Position numbers and translations under genes: made by a program
The notes under the pieces: generated by a model
What the model was told of the DNA's origin: nothing
Databases searched by the model: none
Seen by the model: only the letters and a program-made list of their open reading frames with translations
Origin: Bacteroidales bacterium
Lineage (GTDB): Bacteria; Bacteroidota; Bacteroidia; Bacteroidales; ML635J-15
Direction of reading: 5' to 3'
NCBI GenBank assembly: GCA_017994175.1
Contig: JAGOLH010000024.1
Location: 1 to 41,570 of the forward strand
Length of the DNA: 41,570 nucleotides
In this document: piece by piece, positions 1-8,025 of the stretch
Layout: each line of letters begins with the position of its first letter
How positions within the stretch are numbered: the stretch's first letter is position 1

Positions 1-1
1 C

Positions 2-766
2 CCCAAAGAATTGCAGCGACCGGAATTTTATGACCAAATGATTAAGGAATATCTGCACCATTATATGCTCCAATCGCTGTATAATTCAAAGCATTCGAAT
101 AAGATACATTTTCTTGGCGGTACTGCTCTGCGTTATTTTTACAGTATTCAACGGTTTTCGGAAGACCTTGATTTTGACTGCTATAACCTTAACAGGGAAG
201 AATTTATTGCGATGACCAACGAAGTTGTTGAAGGACTTCGGTACTATGGATTTAATGTTGAATGCGAAGACAAGGCACGTCATCTTGAATTACAAGCTTT
301 CAGGCGCATTCTGGTATTTCCGGAGCTTAAATATACCCTGGGTATAAGCCCTCATAAAGAGGCAAAGTTTTTCATTAAAATAGAAGCAGAGTCACAGCAT
401 CTGGACTATCGCCCCGATATTAAAATTTTGAATGGATTCGGTGTTACGGTTCCCGTTTCGGTTGTGCCTGTTGGCATTATTTTTTCAACCAAAATTGCCG
501 CTGCACTTACGCGAAAAAAGGACAGAGATTTCTACGATATTGTTTACCTGTTAAGTTTTGCAGAGCCCGATTATAATTACCTGAACCGCAAGTTTGCAAT
601 TGACTCTCCACAAAAGCTGGCAACAGAATTAATCAGGGCGGCAGAATCGAAAAAACTTGATACACGTTCGTATTACGATTGCGAACACATGCTTTTTTTC
701 AAAAACGATACACATAAACTGAAGTCGTTTATATTGAATATTCAAAACAATAAGAAGTTGAAGTAA
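2..766 (+). CDS. AbiEii/AbiGii-family nucleotidyltransferase toxin, 5' end cut by window
   Basis: The reading frame is open to the first bases of the window, so the true start probably lies upstream; the first possible internal start is a TTG at 11. The protein shows the nucleotidyltransferase signature of type IV toxins of the AbiE system: a GGTALR motif, then FSEDLDFD with the acidic pair expected to bind metal, and a later basic RKKDRDFYD motif typical of AbiEii/AbiGii toxins. In characterised systems a partner antitoxin (AbiEi) sits directly upstream; here that position is outside the window. The gene is next to an integrase remnant and an intact integrase, which suits an accessory or defence locus on a mobile element. 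Family assignment is fairly sure; toxin activity is inferred. Confidence 0.8.
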   Translation, partial: PKELQRPEFYDQMIKEYLHHYMLQSLYNSKHSNKIHFLGGTALRYFYSIQRFSEDLDFDCYNLNREEFIAMTNEVVEGLRYYGFNVECEDKARHLELQAFRRILVFPELKYTLGISPHKEAKFFIKIEAESQHLDYRPDIKILNGFGVTVPVSVVPVGIIFSTKIAAALTRKKDRDFYDIVYLLSFAEPDYNYLNRKFAIDSPQKLATELIRAAESKKLDTRSYYDCEHMLFFKNDTHKLKSFILNIQNNKKLK

Positions 767-779
767 CTCTCTTCACTGT

Positions 780-1003
780 TTATGGGTATTTGTTCAAACT
801 GTTCTTGTAACTAAGTGTCTTCATATCCTTTCCAAGCTTTATATCGAGTAGTCGGGCATAAATTCGGGTCATTTCGAGCGAGGAGTAGCTCAGCATTTTT
901 GAAACGGTCTCTGTTGGTACATTATGTTCAGGGTAACGGTAGTGGCAAATGTGTGGCGGGCGAGTTGGCACGACAGGTTTTTGCTGATACCGCACATGAA
1001 TAA
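780..1003 (-). pseudogene. Tyrosine recombinase C-terminal remnant, frameshifted
   Basis: This is a decayed copy of the C-terminal catalytic part of an integrase closely related to the intact one at 1161-2396. Read in two frames it gives LARHTFATTVTLN followed by NVPTETVSKML and SLEMTRIYARLLD, colinear with the intact protein. A one-base deletion near 924-928 separates the frames (ACATAATG where the paralogue encodes three Asn codons). The conserved LGHSS motif has become LSYSS, so the second catalytic His is lost, while the Tyr remains. Homology stops at about 1003, so the first three quarters of the gene are missing. It ends 14 bases after the toxin gene, on the opposite strand. Confidence 0.8.
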
Positions 1004-1017
1004 ATTCTCAATATTAT

Positions 1018-1101
1018 ACCCTTATTTTGTTACAAATATTGAGGATTTTTACCCTTAGTTTGTTACAAGTAGTTAGAATTTTAACCCTTATTTTATTACA
1101 A
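1018..1101. repeat. Three 18-bp direct repeats with a 33-bp period
   Basis: Near-identical 18-mers occur at 1018-1035, 1051-1068 and 1084-1101, each reading ACCCTTA-TTT-TTACAA with one substitution in copies 2 and 3. Starts are exactly 33 bases apart. The segments between them (about 15 bp) are only loosely similar. The block lies between the integrase remnant and the intact integrase. The regular phase (about three helical turns) suggests protein-binding sites, such as recombinase arm sites, iterons, or the multiple terminal repeats of IS21-like elements. No gene is present here. Confidence 0.75.
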
Positions 1102-1160
1102 GAATTTAGTGGATGGATGTTTCGGTCCAACCTGACCCCCAGAATTGCACACAATTTTCC

Positions 1161-2396
1161 CTAAGAACTCATCTTATACCTCTCATTCAAATGCTTCATG
1201 TCCTGCCCAACCTTTTTATCGAGTAATCTGGCGTAAATTCTTGTCATTTCGAGGGAGGAGTGGCCCAGCATTTTTGAGACGGTTTCGATGGGGACGTTGT
1301 TGTTGAGGGTTACGGTGGTGGCAAAAGTATGGCGTGCCAGGTGGCTGGTGAATTTCTTCTTTATGCCGCAGATATCAGCAATTTCTTTTAGGTAAGCGTT
1401 CATTTTTTGGTTAGAGCATACCGGCAGCAACACATTTTTTTCTTGACAATAGGGATTGTTTTTGTATTTGTCGAGCAGTTGCCCGGTTACCGAAAGCACA
1501 GGGATGCTACTTTGCTTTGAGGTCTTCTTGCGGTTAATTTTTATCCACGATCCACCATCGGTCCCGGTAACGATGTTGTCTTTGTTTAGCCTGAGCAAAT
1601 CGGAATACGCCAGTCCGGTAAAACACGAAAACACAAAACAATCGCGCACCTCTTCAATACGGGTGATGCCGAATTTTCGCTGCATCAGCATATCGAGTTC
1701 ATCCTCGGTGAGGTAACCACGGTCCACATTTTTGGGTTTAACCCTGAAGTTATAAAACGGATCCTGACTAAGGTCGCCGTTCGCAATGGCAATACGGATA
1801 ATCTTTTTTAGGTTTTTGATGTATTTCATGGCTGTGTTGTGGCTACATCCGCGTCTGGTTTTTAAGAAAACTTCGAGGTCGCAGGCAAACTGGTAATTAA
1901 GCGCACTCAAATTCAGATCATCTTTTTGGTATTGATGTTTTATAAATGCCTGAATGTGGTCAAACGTGGTTACGTAGCGCTTAACGGTTGAAGGAACGAA
2001 GTCAATGTTTTCGAGGGCTTTGATTCTTTCGTTGTGTTCATGAAACAATTCGAGTAATTTCTTTTCCTCGTCGGTTGGTGAAGCAATTCCCAAATATGTA
2101 TTACGAATATCGGTAACTGTAAAGGGTTCGCCACTTTCACGAAAATGTTTGAAATGTTCGAACACGGTTGATTTCACCGAAAGCAGATATCCGGCCAGCT
2201 CTTTTATCGCCTTGCTCGTACCCAATGGTGTTCCGGTTTCGGTGTTCCAAAGTTCAGCGTTAATCGAACGATGAAGCGAAATGCTAGAGTAGCCACCATT
2301 GTAGTTGATTCTCAAGTAAATAGGAGATTCTCCTGATTTGTTAATTACGGTCTTCTTCAGGTAGAACGACATCGAAAATGTGTTTCTTTTTTCCAT
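1161..2396 (-). CDS. Site-specific tyrosine recombinase (Bacteroidota-type integrase)
   Basis: A 411-residue integrase catalysing DNA strand exchange through a tyrosine nucleophile. From the chosen start: an N-terminal arm-binding domain (SFYLKKTVINKSGESPIY onward), a SAM-like core-binding domain (about 110-220), and the catalytic domain. Catalytic residues visible are Lys in the KKTSKQSS beta-hairpin, HLAR (His352, Arg355), LGH (His379) and Tyr388 in MTRIYAR. The position of the first catalytic Arg is Ala (TGLAYSD, about residue 263), a substitution known in Bacteroidota integrases. The open frame runs back to 2468, but a promoter lies at 2421-2453, so the start is set at 2396 (MEKRNTFSM). 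It sits beside tRNA-Glu and probably mobilised the left-hand region. Confidence 0.9.
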   Translation of the reverse strand: MEKRNTFSMSFYLKKTVINKSGESPIYLRINYNGGYSSISLHRSINAELWNTETGTPLGTSKAIKELAGYLLSVKSTVFEHFKHFRESGEPFTVTDIRNTYLGIASPTDEEKKLLELFHEHNERIKALENIDFVPSTVKRYVTTFDHIQAFIKHQYQKDDLNLSALNYQFACDLEVFLKTRRGCSHNTAMKYIKNLKKIIRIAIANGDLSQDPFYNFRVKPKNVDRGYLTEDELDMLMQRKFGITRIEEVRDCFVFSCFTGLAYSDLLRLNKDNIVTGTDGGSWIKINRKKTSKQSSIPVLSVTGQLLDKYKNNPYCQEKNVLLPVCSNQKMNAYLKEIADICGIKKKFTSHLARHTFATTVTLNNNVPIETVSKMLGHSSLEMTRIYARLLDKKVGQDMKHLNERYKMSS

Positions 2397-2420
2397 AAGT
2401 TTAATACTAATTCTGTTAGA

Positions 2421-2453
2421 CAAAAATACTACAAATGGAATGAAATTTACAAA
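2421..2453 (-). promoter_or_regulatory. Bacteroidota-type promoter of the integrase
   Basis: On the minus strand TTTG (2450-2453) is followed, after 21 bases, by TATTTTTG (2421-2428), matching the TTTG / TAnnTTTG pattern. The start codon at 2396 lies about 25 bases beyond the -7 box, which rules out the longer open frame to 2468. Confidence 0.6.
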
Positions 2454-2490
2454 TGCAAAGTGCTGCAAATCAGCGCAAAAGAACCCGTTT

Positions 2491-2535
2491 CGTTACCATT
2501 TTTCTGAACAAATTTTTGGTAACGATTTGGTAACG
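2491..2535. repeat. Three copies of the 8-mer TGGTAACG, one inverted
   Basis: CGTTACCA at 2491-2498 is the inverse of TGGTAACG at 2517-2524 and 2528-2535; the two direct copies start 11 bp (one helical turn) apart. They lie between the integrase promoter and the tRNA-Glu terminator, where integrase arm sites, an excisionase site or an operator would be expected. Function is inferred from position only. Confidence 0.5.
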
Positions 2536-2582
2536 GCAATTCGCAGAAATACGGTGTTTTTTGCTCCTTTTACGGAAAACAA

Positions 2583-2614
2583 AAAAGCCTGAATTCATTG
2601 AATTTCAGGCTTTT
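2583..2614 (-). terminator. Rho-independent terminator of tRNA-Glu
   Basis: A perfect 11-bp stem (AAAAGCCTGAA and its inverse at 2604-2614) with a 10-base loop is followed on the minus strand by a T run. It lies 25 bases after the tRNA 3' end and would stop tRNA readthrough into the integrase region. Confidence 0.75.
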
Positions 2615-2638
2615 ACGTTGTTTTGCTTTTCAGCTCAG

Positions 2639-2710
2639 CAGTCCGACGGGGAATCGAACCCCGGTTACCAGAATGAAAATCTGACGTCCTAACCCCTAGA
2701 CGACCGGACC
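2639..2710 (-). tRNA. tRNA-Glu (anticodon TTC)
   Basis: A 72-base cloverleaf can be folded: acceptor stem GGTCCGG with TCGGACT (G1-U72 and G7-U66 wobbles), D stem GTC/GAC, anticodon loop TTTTCAT with anticodon TTC, four-base variable loop, T stem CGGGG/CCCCG around TTCGATT, and discriminator G at 2639. CCA is not encoded. The 3' end points toward the integrase, as for a tRNA used as an integration site. A terminator follows at 2583-2614. Confidence 0.95.
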
Positions 2711-2784
2711 GTGTACCCATGTCTAATTAGGGACTGCAAAAATAAGTCAGGTTTTTTAATTTTGCAATAGGTTAAAAAATTATT

Positions 2785-3147
2785 TTATTTTCTGCTGCGC
2801 TCAATACAAATACTAACGCCTGCAATAACTCCACCCATAGCCGGATTTATTTTTCGGACGCATATTCCGGCAAATTCAAGCTTACTGAATTTCTCAAAAA
2901 GAGAATCTATACAATGCGAAGCCAGTGTTTCAAGCAAATTATATTGCTCTTGCTCAAAAACACGCCGGATACATACATAGGCTTCCTGATAATTCAGGGC
3001 ATCGGCGATATTATCGGAAGAAGCTGCAATTTCGGTATTTGTGTCCATCCAGACATTCGCGATAAAGCGGGTCCCGCTTTCTTTTTCTTCGGCATAATGC
3101 CCGTGGCATGCAAAAAACTCCATGCCTTCAAGAGTAATTCGTCCCAT
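2785..3147 (-). CDS. folB: Dihydroneopterin aldolase
   Basis: Converts 7,8-dihydroneopterin to 6-hydroxymethyl-7,8-dihydropterin and glycolaldehyde in cytosolic folate synthesis. The 120-residue protein has the family length and landmarks: an N-terminal MGRITLEGMEFFACHGHYAEE segment (the FxxxHG turn), an LNYQ substrate-contact region near the middle, LLETLASH, and a C-terminal KINPA followed by AGVSICIER. Its ATG overlaps the stop of the upstream histidine kinase by one base (TAATG), so the two are probably co-transcribed and translationally coupled, although no functional link is evident. It ends 75 bases before the tRNA-Glu gene. Confidence 0.92.
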   Translation of the reverse strand: MGRITLEGMEFFACHGHYAEEKESGTRFIANVWMDTNTEIAASSDNIADALNYQEAYVCIRRVFEQEQYNLLETLASHCIDSLFEKFSKLEFAGICVRKINPAMGGVIAGVSICIERSRK

Positions 3148-5192
3148 TAACTCCAGATTTTTGTTTGCAATATTACACTAAATATGCTTCCCTTACCTGG
3201 TTCCGACTCGATAATCAACTCTCCATGGTTCATTTTTACGAAATCTTTCACAATAAACAAACCGATTCCGGAACCTTTTTCGTTAGCAGTACCCAGGCTT
3301 GAACTGATTTCGGTGCTTTTGAGCAGTTTGTCTATTGTATTCTGATTCATTCCAACACCTGTGTCGGCAACCGATATTTTTACTTTCCCATCGGGAGCAG
3401 CTGCAATACGTTGAACGCTAACACGTATTTGGGAATCAGCATACGAAAATTTAATAGCATTATTAAGCAGATTGTTTACTACAATCAGCATACTGAAGCG
3501 ATCGGCATAAACAACAGAATTGTCCGATTCAACCCAAATAGTTAGTGATTTTGCTTCAGCAATGCCATGAAAAGCCTCAACACTTTCTTGAATAAGCTGA
3601 TCAACTGCAACAAAATTGGGCGAAATCTGTATTTGTCCCAGTTCTCTTTTCCCCCATGCAAGGAAATTTGATAACAGGTGCAAAGCCGAAGCCGAACCGT
3701 TGATTATGTATTTAAGCTTTTTACGCTGGTTTTCATCCGATATTTCGTCCCAAAGTTTTTCTCCATAAAGGTTTATTGTTGCAAGCGGGCTTCTGAGATC
3801 ATGACCAATAATACTGAAGAGTTTGTCTTTGGTTTTAAGGTAATGCTCTAGTTTGTTCTTGCTTTCGATAAGCGACTTATTCTTTTTTTCCAACAAAACG
3901 GTTCTTATTTTAACTCTTTCTTCCAATTCCAGATTAAGTTGCTGCACTTCATCGGTGAGCACCTCCTGGTTTCGGAGAAGTTGCGCGTGGCGCTTTGCTA
4001 AAAGGGCAATCTGTGAAATAACAAACAGTACAATAATAAGTAAAATAAGCAGGTCGTGAATTTCGAAGGAATTTTTTTCTTCGAAAACCACCAGAAAATT
4101 GTAAATTATAAATAACGATAAAGCAAAAATGATTAAAAAATCGGTTTTTTCGCTATGTGTAATACGGTAAATGATAATTCCGGTAGCATATAGTAAAAGA
4201 AGTATTCCATACACCCGTGAATAGAATATCATATTCGACAATGTATAGAGTGGAACAAAGAAAGCCGAAAGAGCAATTATCGAAAGAGCTGCGATAATTG
4301 CTAAATTCAACCTTCGGAGTTGTTGCTGAGGGTACATGGTGAAATAATATGCCAACATGCCAATAGCCAGCAAGTTTTCAGATAAAAAATCGAGGCGGAT
4401 TGTTAATGGATAAGTAGCTTTAAGCCATTCATACATGATGATATCGTTATGAGCCGTTATGCGGAGAATAACGATGAGCAATAATAGTGCGAAATACAGG
4501 TGAACAAGGTCGTTACGGCGAAATGCAAAAAATAACAGGAATAAAATGGCGGCCACAAACAATAGATTAAGCCCGAAAATAGTTGTGTGGACGGTCATGT
4601 ATTCGTCTGCCCGGATACTCTCGGTTTTTCCGATTATAATCGATCCCTCGATACCTCCATGCATGTGATGAAAATTTGATACCTGAATGATCAGATGCAA
4701 TGTGTCGGAAGTGTTGTCGAAATAATAATATTGCAATCGCGATAGTGGTATTTCTCCTTCTCTTGAAAACGAGGGACTTCCGTTGTACGAGACAAGGTCA
4801 TTGTTGATATAAATACGGGAAGCACTATGTATTTTTTTAAAACTTAACCCCAAATGAATTTTAGGTGCAACGATAACAAGGTGATAGGTGCCAAACCCTG
4901 TTCCGGGTTTCCCTTTCGACAAGCTTTGCAGATTTCCCCATTTGCCAGGAACACTTATAAATGAAGCTTCCGAAAATTTGCCATTAAGAATGTCATCCGC
5001 ATCCAGAAATTGTCCGTTGTAAAATTCCCATTCTCCGTTCAGTTTGATTGTATTGTGTTCTTCGGTTTCGAGACAGCCAACATCAATGAACCCTTTTACC
5101 GGAACGGGTTTCTTGTTTTGAGCAAATACAAAGTCACCTATTCCCGTAACAAACAAGAAAGCAATAAATACATAGAAAATGAGGTGCTTCAT
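3147..5192 (-). CDS. 7TM-DISM-type sensor histidine kinase
   Basis: A 681-residue membrane sensor. A signal peptide (about 1-24) leads into an extracytoplasmic DISMED2-like beta domain (about 35-190, LNGEWEFY near its start). Then come seven predicted membrane segments (about 205-400), a coiled coil (about 400-455), a HisKA domain with phospho-acceptor His464 (FSIIGHDLRSPL), and an ATPase domain with the N box NNLLNN (573-578), DTGVGM (610-615) and GSGIGLF (640-646). In this family the extracellular domain is thought to sense carbohydrate-like ligands. No receiver domain or adjacent response regulator is present, so it is an orphan here. Its stop overlaps the folB start. The ligand and output are unknown. 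Confidence 0.88.
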   Translation of the reverse strand: MKHLIFYVFIAFLFVTGIGDFVFAQNKKPVPVKGFIDVGCLETEEHNTIKLNGEWEFYNGQFLDADDILNGKFSEASFISVPGKWGNLQSLSKGKPGTGFGTYHLVIVAPKIHLGLSFKKIHSASRIYINNDLVSYNGSPSFSREGEIPLSRLQYYYFDNTSDTLHLIIQVSNFHHMHGGIEGSIIIGKTESIRADEYMTVHTTIFGLNLLFVAAILFLLFFAFRRNDLVHLYFALLLLIVILRITAHNDIIMYEWLKATYPLTIRLDFLSENLLAIGMLAYYFTMYPQQQLRRLNLAIIAALSIIALSAFFVPLYTLSNMIFYSRVYGILLLLYATGIIIYRITHSEKTDFLIIFALSLFIIYNFLVVFEEKNSFEIHDLLILLIIVLFVISQIALLAKRHAQLLRNQEVLTDEVQQLNLELEERVKIRTVLLEKKNKSLIESKNKLEHYLKTKDKLFSIIGHDLRSPLATINLYGEKLWDEISDENQRKKLKYIINGSASALHLLSNFLAWGKRELGQIQISPNFVAVDQLIQESVEAFHGIAEAKSLTIWVESDNSVVYADRFSMLIVVNNLLNNAIKFSYADSQIRVSVQRIAAAPDGKVKISVADTGVGMNQNTIDKLLKSTEISSSLGTANEKGSGIGLFIVKDFVKMNHGELIIESEPGKGSIFSVILQTKIWS

Positions 5193-5282
5193 ATATTTTT
5201 AAAAAATAAAATTAAATTTTTATCCTGATTATTGCAAAATATAAGTATTATTTTTACAGCGTAAACACTTATGCACTTTTAT

Positions 5283-6959
5283 ATGCCTGCAGAAAACAAA
5301 GAAAACCTCAATTTTATTGAACAGATTGTAGACAATGATTTAAAATCGGGAAAACATCAACAAATAATTACCCGGTTCCCTCCGGAGCCTAACGGATATT
5401 TACATATTGGTCATGCCAAGTCGATTTGCCTGAATTTCGGACTGAAACGGGATTTCGACGGGAAATGCAATCTTCGGTTCGACGACACCAATCCAACTGC
5501 CGAAGATATTGAATATGTAAACAGTATCATGGAAGATGTCCGTTGGCTTGGTTTTGAATGGAACAATCTCTTGTATGCCTCAGATTATTTTGATCAACTT
5601 TACGAATGGGCAATCATGCTGATTAAAAAAGGCAAAGCATATGTTGACGAGCAAAGCCCTGAAGAAATAAGCCGGCAGCGTACGCTACCCACTGAACCAG
5701 GTATTGAAAGCCCGTTCCGGGGCAGAAGCGTCGAAGAAAACCTGTTGATGTTCGATCGAATGAAAAACGGTGAGTTCGAAAACGGCAGTATGGTTTTACG
5801 TGCGAAAATCGACATGAATTCACCAAATATGCATATGCGTGACCCTGTGATGTATAGAATACTTAAGCAGGAGCATCACCGCACCGGGAATAAATGGAAC
5901 ATTTATCCTATGTATGATTATGCTCACGGACAAAGCGATTATATCGAAGGTATAACCCATAGCATTTGTACATTGGAATTTGAGGTGCATCGTCCGTTGT
6001 ATGAATGGTTTCTCAATGAGATAGCCAAAGGAGAATATCGTCCCCGACAAATTGAATTTGCCCGGCTTAACTTGTCGTATACTGTGATGAGTAAACGCAA
6101 ATTACTTGAATTGGTAAAAGGTGGATATGTAAATGGCTGGGACGATCCAAGGCTTCCTACCATCAGTGGTCTGAGACGCAGGGGATATACTCCGGAATCG
6201 ATCCGGGTTTTTGCAGAACGTATTGGTGTTGCTAAAAGAGAGAACGTAATCGATGTGGGTTTTCTGGAGCATTGTATTCGCGAAGATCTGAATAAAAAAG
6301 CGCGACGTCTGATGGTTGTTTTAGATCCCATTAAAGTGGTTATTACAAATTTTCCAGAGGAGGATGCTGAAGTACTGGAGGCAATTAACAACCCTGAGGA
6401 CCCCGAAGCCGGAACCCGCAATATATACTTTAAAAGAGAAATATATATTGAACGCGACGACTTCATGGAGGTACCGAATAAGGATTTTTTCAGACTTTCC
6501 CCCGGAAATGAAGTCCGGCTCAGATATGCCTATTTTCTGAGATGTAACGAGGTGCTGAAAAACCCCGATGGTAGCATTCACTCACTTATGTGCACATACG
6601 ACCCTATGAGCAAAGGCGGAAAATCACCAGACGGAAGAAAAGTGAAAAGCACCATTCATTGGGTGGCTGCAGAAAAAGCTATTGATACAGAAGTGAGATT
6701 ATACGACCGGCTATTTACAGTTCCCGACCCTGATAATGTTCCGGAAGGTGGTGACTTTAAAGATTTTCTCAATGAAAAATCATTAAAAGTAATCATTGCA
6801 AAAGCAGAACCTTCGATTGAGCTGGTTGCTATTTCCGAAAAATTGCAATTCGAAAGAAAAGGCTACTTCTGTTGTGATTCTGACTCCGAAAAGGGAGAGC
6901 CTGTTTTCAACAGGATTGTTGACTTGAAAGATTCGTACCCCAAAACAATAAATAAATAA
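5283..6959 (+). CDS. glnS: Glutaminyl-tRNA synthetase
   Basis: Charges tRNA-Gln with glutamine directly. The class I signature is clear: PPEPNGYLHIGHAKS near the N terminus (HIGH motif) and the KMSKS-type loop VMSKRKL in the middle, followed by the beta-barrel anticodon-binding region. At about 558 residues it has the usual length. The start at 5283 is preferred over an in-frame ATG at 5271, because the sequence from MPAENKENLNFIEQIV aligns with the start of E. coli GlnS; the four extra residues are not expected. coaD follows after only three bases, so the two are one transcription unit. It diverges from the histidine kinase, with 78-90 bases of AT-rich DNA between them. Confidence 0.95.
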   Translation: MPAENKENLNFIEQIVDNDLKSGKHQQIITRFPPEPNGYLHIGHAKSICLNFGLKRDFDGKCNLRFDDTNPTAEDIEYVNSIMEDVRWLGFEWNNLLYASDYFDQLYEWAIMLIKKGKAYVDEQSPEEISRQRTLPTEPGIESPFRGRSVEENLLMFDRMKNGEFENGSMVLRAKIDMNSPNMHMRDPVMYRILKQEHHRTGNKWNIYPMYDYAHGQSDYIEGITHSICTLEFEVHRPLYEWFLNEIAKGEYRPRQIEFARLNLSYTVMSKRKLLELVKGGYVNGWDDPRLPTISGLRRRGYTPESIRVFAERIGVAKRENVIDVGFLEHCIREDLNKKARRLMVVLDPIKVVITNFPEEDAEVLEAINNPEDPEAGTRNIYFKREIYIERDDFMEVPNKDFFRLSPGNEVRLRYAYFLRCNEVLKNPDGSIHSLMCTYDPMSKGGKSPDGRKVKSTIHWVAAEKAIDTEVRLYDRLFTVPDPDNVPEGGDFKDFLNEKSLKVIIAKAEPSIELVAISEKLQFERKGYFCCDSDSEKGEPVFNRIVDLKDSYPKTINK

Positions 6960-6962
6960 AAT

Positions 6963-7424
6963 ATGCAACGAATAGCTTTGTTTCCCGGATCGTTCGACCC
7001 TTTTACCGTCGGACACGAATCGATTGCCCGTAGAGCACTGCCATTATTCGACCGCGTAATTATCGGGATTGGTACCAACGAGAATAAAACCGATTTTTTC
7101 CCACTTGAAAAACGGATTCAATGGATTAAAAATTTGTTTGCCGATGAACCAAAAGTTGAAGTGAAAACCTATAAAAGGCTTACCATTGATTTCTGTCGCG
7201 AAACGGGAGCTTCTTATCTTTTAAGGGGATTACGTACTTCGGCAGATTTTGAATTTGAGAGAGCTGTTGGTCAGGTAAATAAGCTCCTTGATCCGGAAAT
7301 TGAAACGGTTTTTTTACTTACAAAACCCGAGCATAGCTTTATTTCGTCCTCAATCGTACGCGATGTTTATAAAAATGGCGGCGATATAAGTAGTTTTATT
7401 CCAAAAGGAATGAAATTGAGGTAA
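6963..7424 (+). CDS. coaD: Phosphopantetheine adenylyltransferase
   Basis: Catalyses the penultimate step of coenzyme A synthesis, ATP plus 4'-phosphopantetheine to dephospho-CoA, in the cytosol. The 153-residue protein starts with the nucleotidyltransferase motif FPGSFDPFTVGH (His18) and has LLRGLRTSADFEFE and the C-terminal ISSSIVR motif, all diagnostic of CoaD. The start codon is three bases after the glnS stop, so it is read in the glnS operon. It converges on the isomerase gene at 7447, with 22 bases between and no hairpin seen. Confidence 0.95.
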   Translation: MQRIALFPGSFDPFTVGHESIARRALPLFDRVIIGIGTNENKTDFFPLEKRIQWIKNLFADEPKVEVKTYKRLTIDFCRETGASYLLRGLRTSADFEFERAVGQVNKLLDPEIETVFLLTKPEHSFISSSIVRDVYKNGGDISSFIPKGMKLR

Positions 7425-7446
7425 AGGGAGTTTTCAGGCAATCAGA

Positions 7447-8025
7447 TTATAAATACAGTTCTTTTTCGATGGTAAGAATTATATTGTGAATAATCATGAT
7501 ATGGATTTCCTGAATTCTGTCGGAATACTCGTTCCATGGTACCCGAATCTCAATGTCGCATAACGGACCGATTTTGCCCCCATCTTTTCCGGTAAGGCCT
7601 ACTACTTTCATCCCTTTGCAATGGGCGGCTCTAACTGCATTTATGATGTTTTGAGAATTCCCGCTGGTACTGATTGCCAGTAAAATATCGCCAGGCTTAC
7701 CAATTGCTTCGATATATCTGGAAAAAACTTGGTCGAATCCAAAATCGTTTGCTGTGCAGGTAATATGCGCAGGATCCGAAATTGCAACGGCTGCCAGACC
7801 GGGCCGGTCGTTTCGGAATTTTCCCGAAAGTTCTTCGGCAAAGTGCATGGCATCGCTCATGCTGCCTCCGTTACCACAACTTATAATTTTACCATTATTT
7901 TGCAGTACTTCCGCCATTAATTTGCCTGCTTTTGCAATTCGCTCAAAGTTTTCCGGATTTTCTGAAAATTCAGCTAATAGTGTTTGTGCCTGCAAAAACT
8001 GAGTTTTAATTACGTCGTTAGCCAT
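7447..8025 (-). CDS. gmhA: GmhA-like SIS-domain phosphoheptose isomerase
   Basis: A single SIS domain of about 192 residues. GmhA converts sedoheptulose 7-phosphate to D-glycero-D-manno-heptose 7-phosphate, the first step of heptose synthesis for LPS. SCGNGGSMSDAMHFAEELSGKF and ISTSGNSQNIINA are the sugar-phosphate-binding loops typical of GmhA, and the C-terminal helix carries a QEIHIMIIH segment as in family members. The open frame reaches 8043, but a TAAGTTTG box (8041-8048, minus strand) overlaps it, so the start is placed at 8025 (MANDVIK). DiaA-type SIS proteins are similar, so the precise substrate is less sure than the fold. Confidence 0.85.
   Translation of the reverse strand: MANDVIKTQFLQAQTLLAEFSENPENFERIAKAGKLMAEVLQNNGKIISCGNGGSMSDAMHFAEELSGKFRNDRPGLAAVAISDPAHITCTANDFGFDQVFSRYIEAIGKPGDILLAISTSGNSQNIINAVRAAHCKGMKVVGLTGKDGGKIGPLCDIEIRVPWNEYSDRIQEIHIMIIHNIILTIEKELYL

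Noticed and set aside
815..1003. Plus-strand open frame of 62 codons opposite the integrase remnant
   Set aside because: It is the antisense shadow of the remnant; the minus-strand reading has clear homology to the neighbouring integrase.
1018..1101. Short CRISPR array
   Set aside because: Repeats are 18 bp with about 15-bp partly similar spacers, only three copies, and no cas genes; the dimensions do not fit CRISPR.
2397..2468. N-terminal extension of the integrase frame
   Set aside because: A good promoter lies inside it (2421-2453), and the extension is hydrophobic and unlike integrase N termini.
5939..6466. Minus-strand open frame of 175 codons inside glnS
   Set aside because: It lies wholly within glnS, is rich in Ser and Arg as antisense frames often are, and has no recognisable domain.
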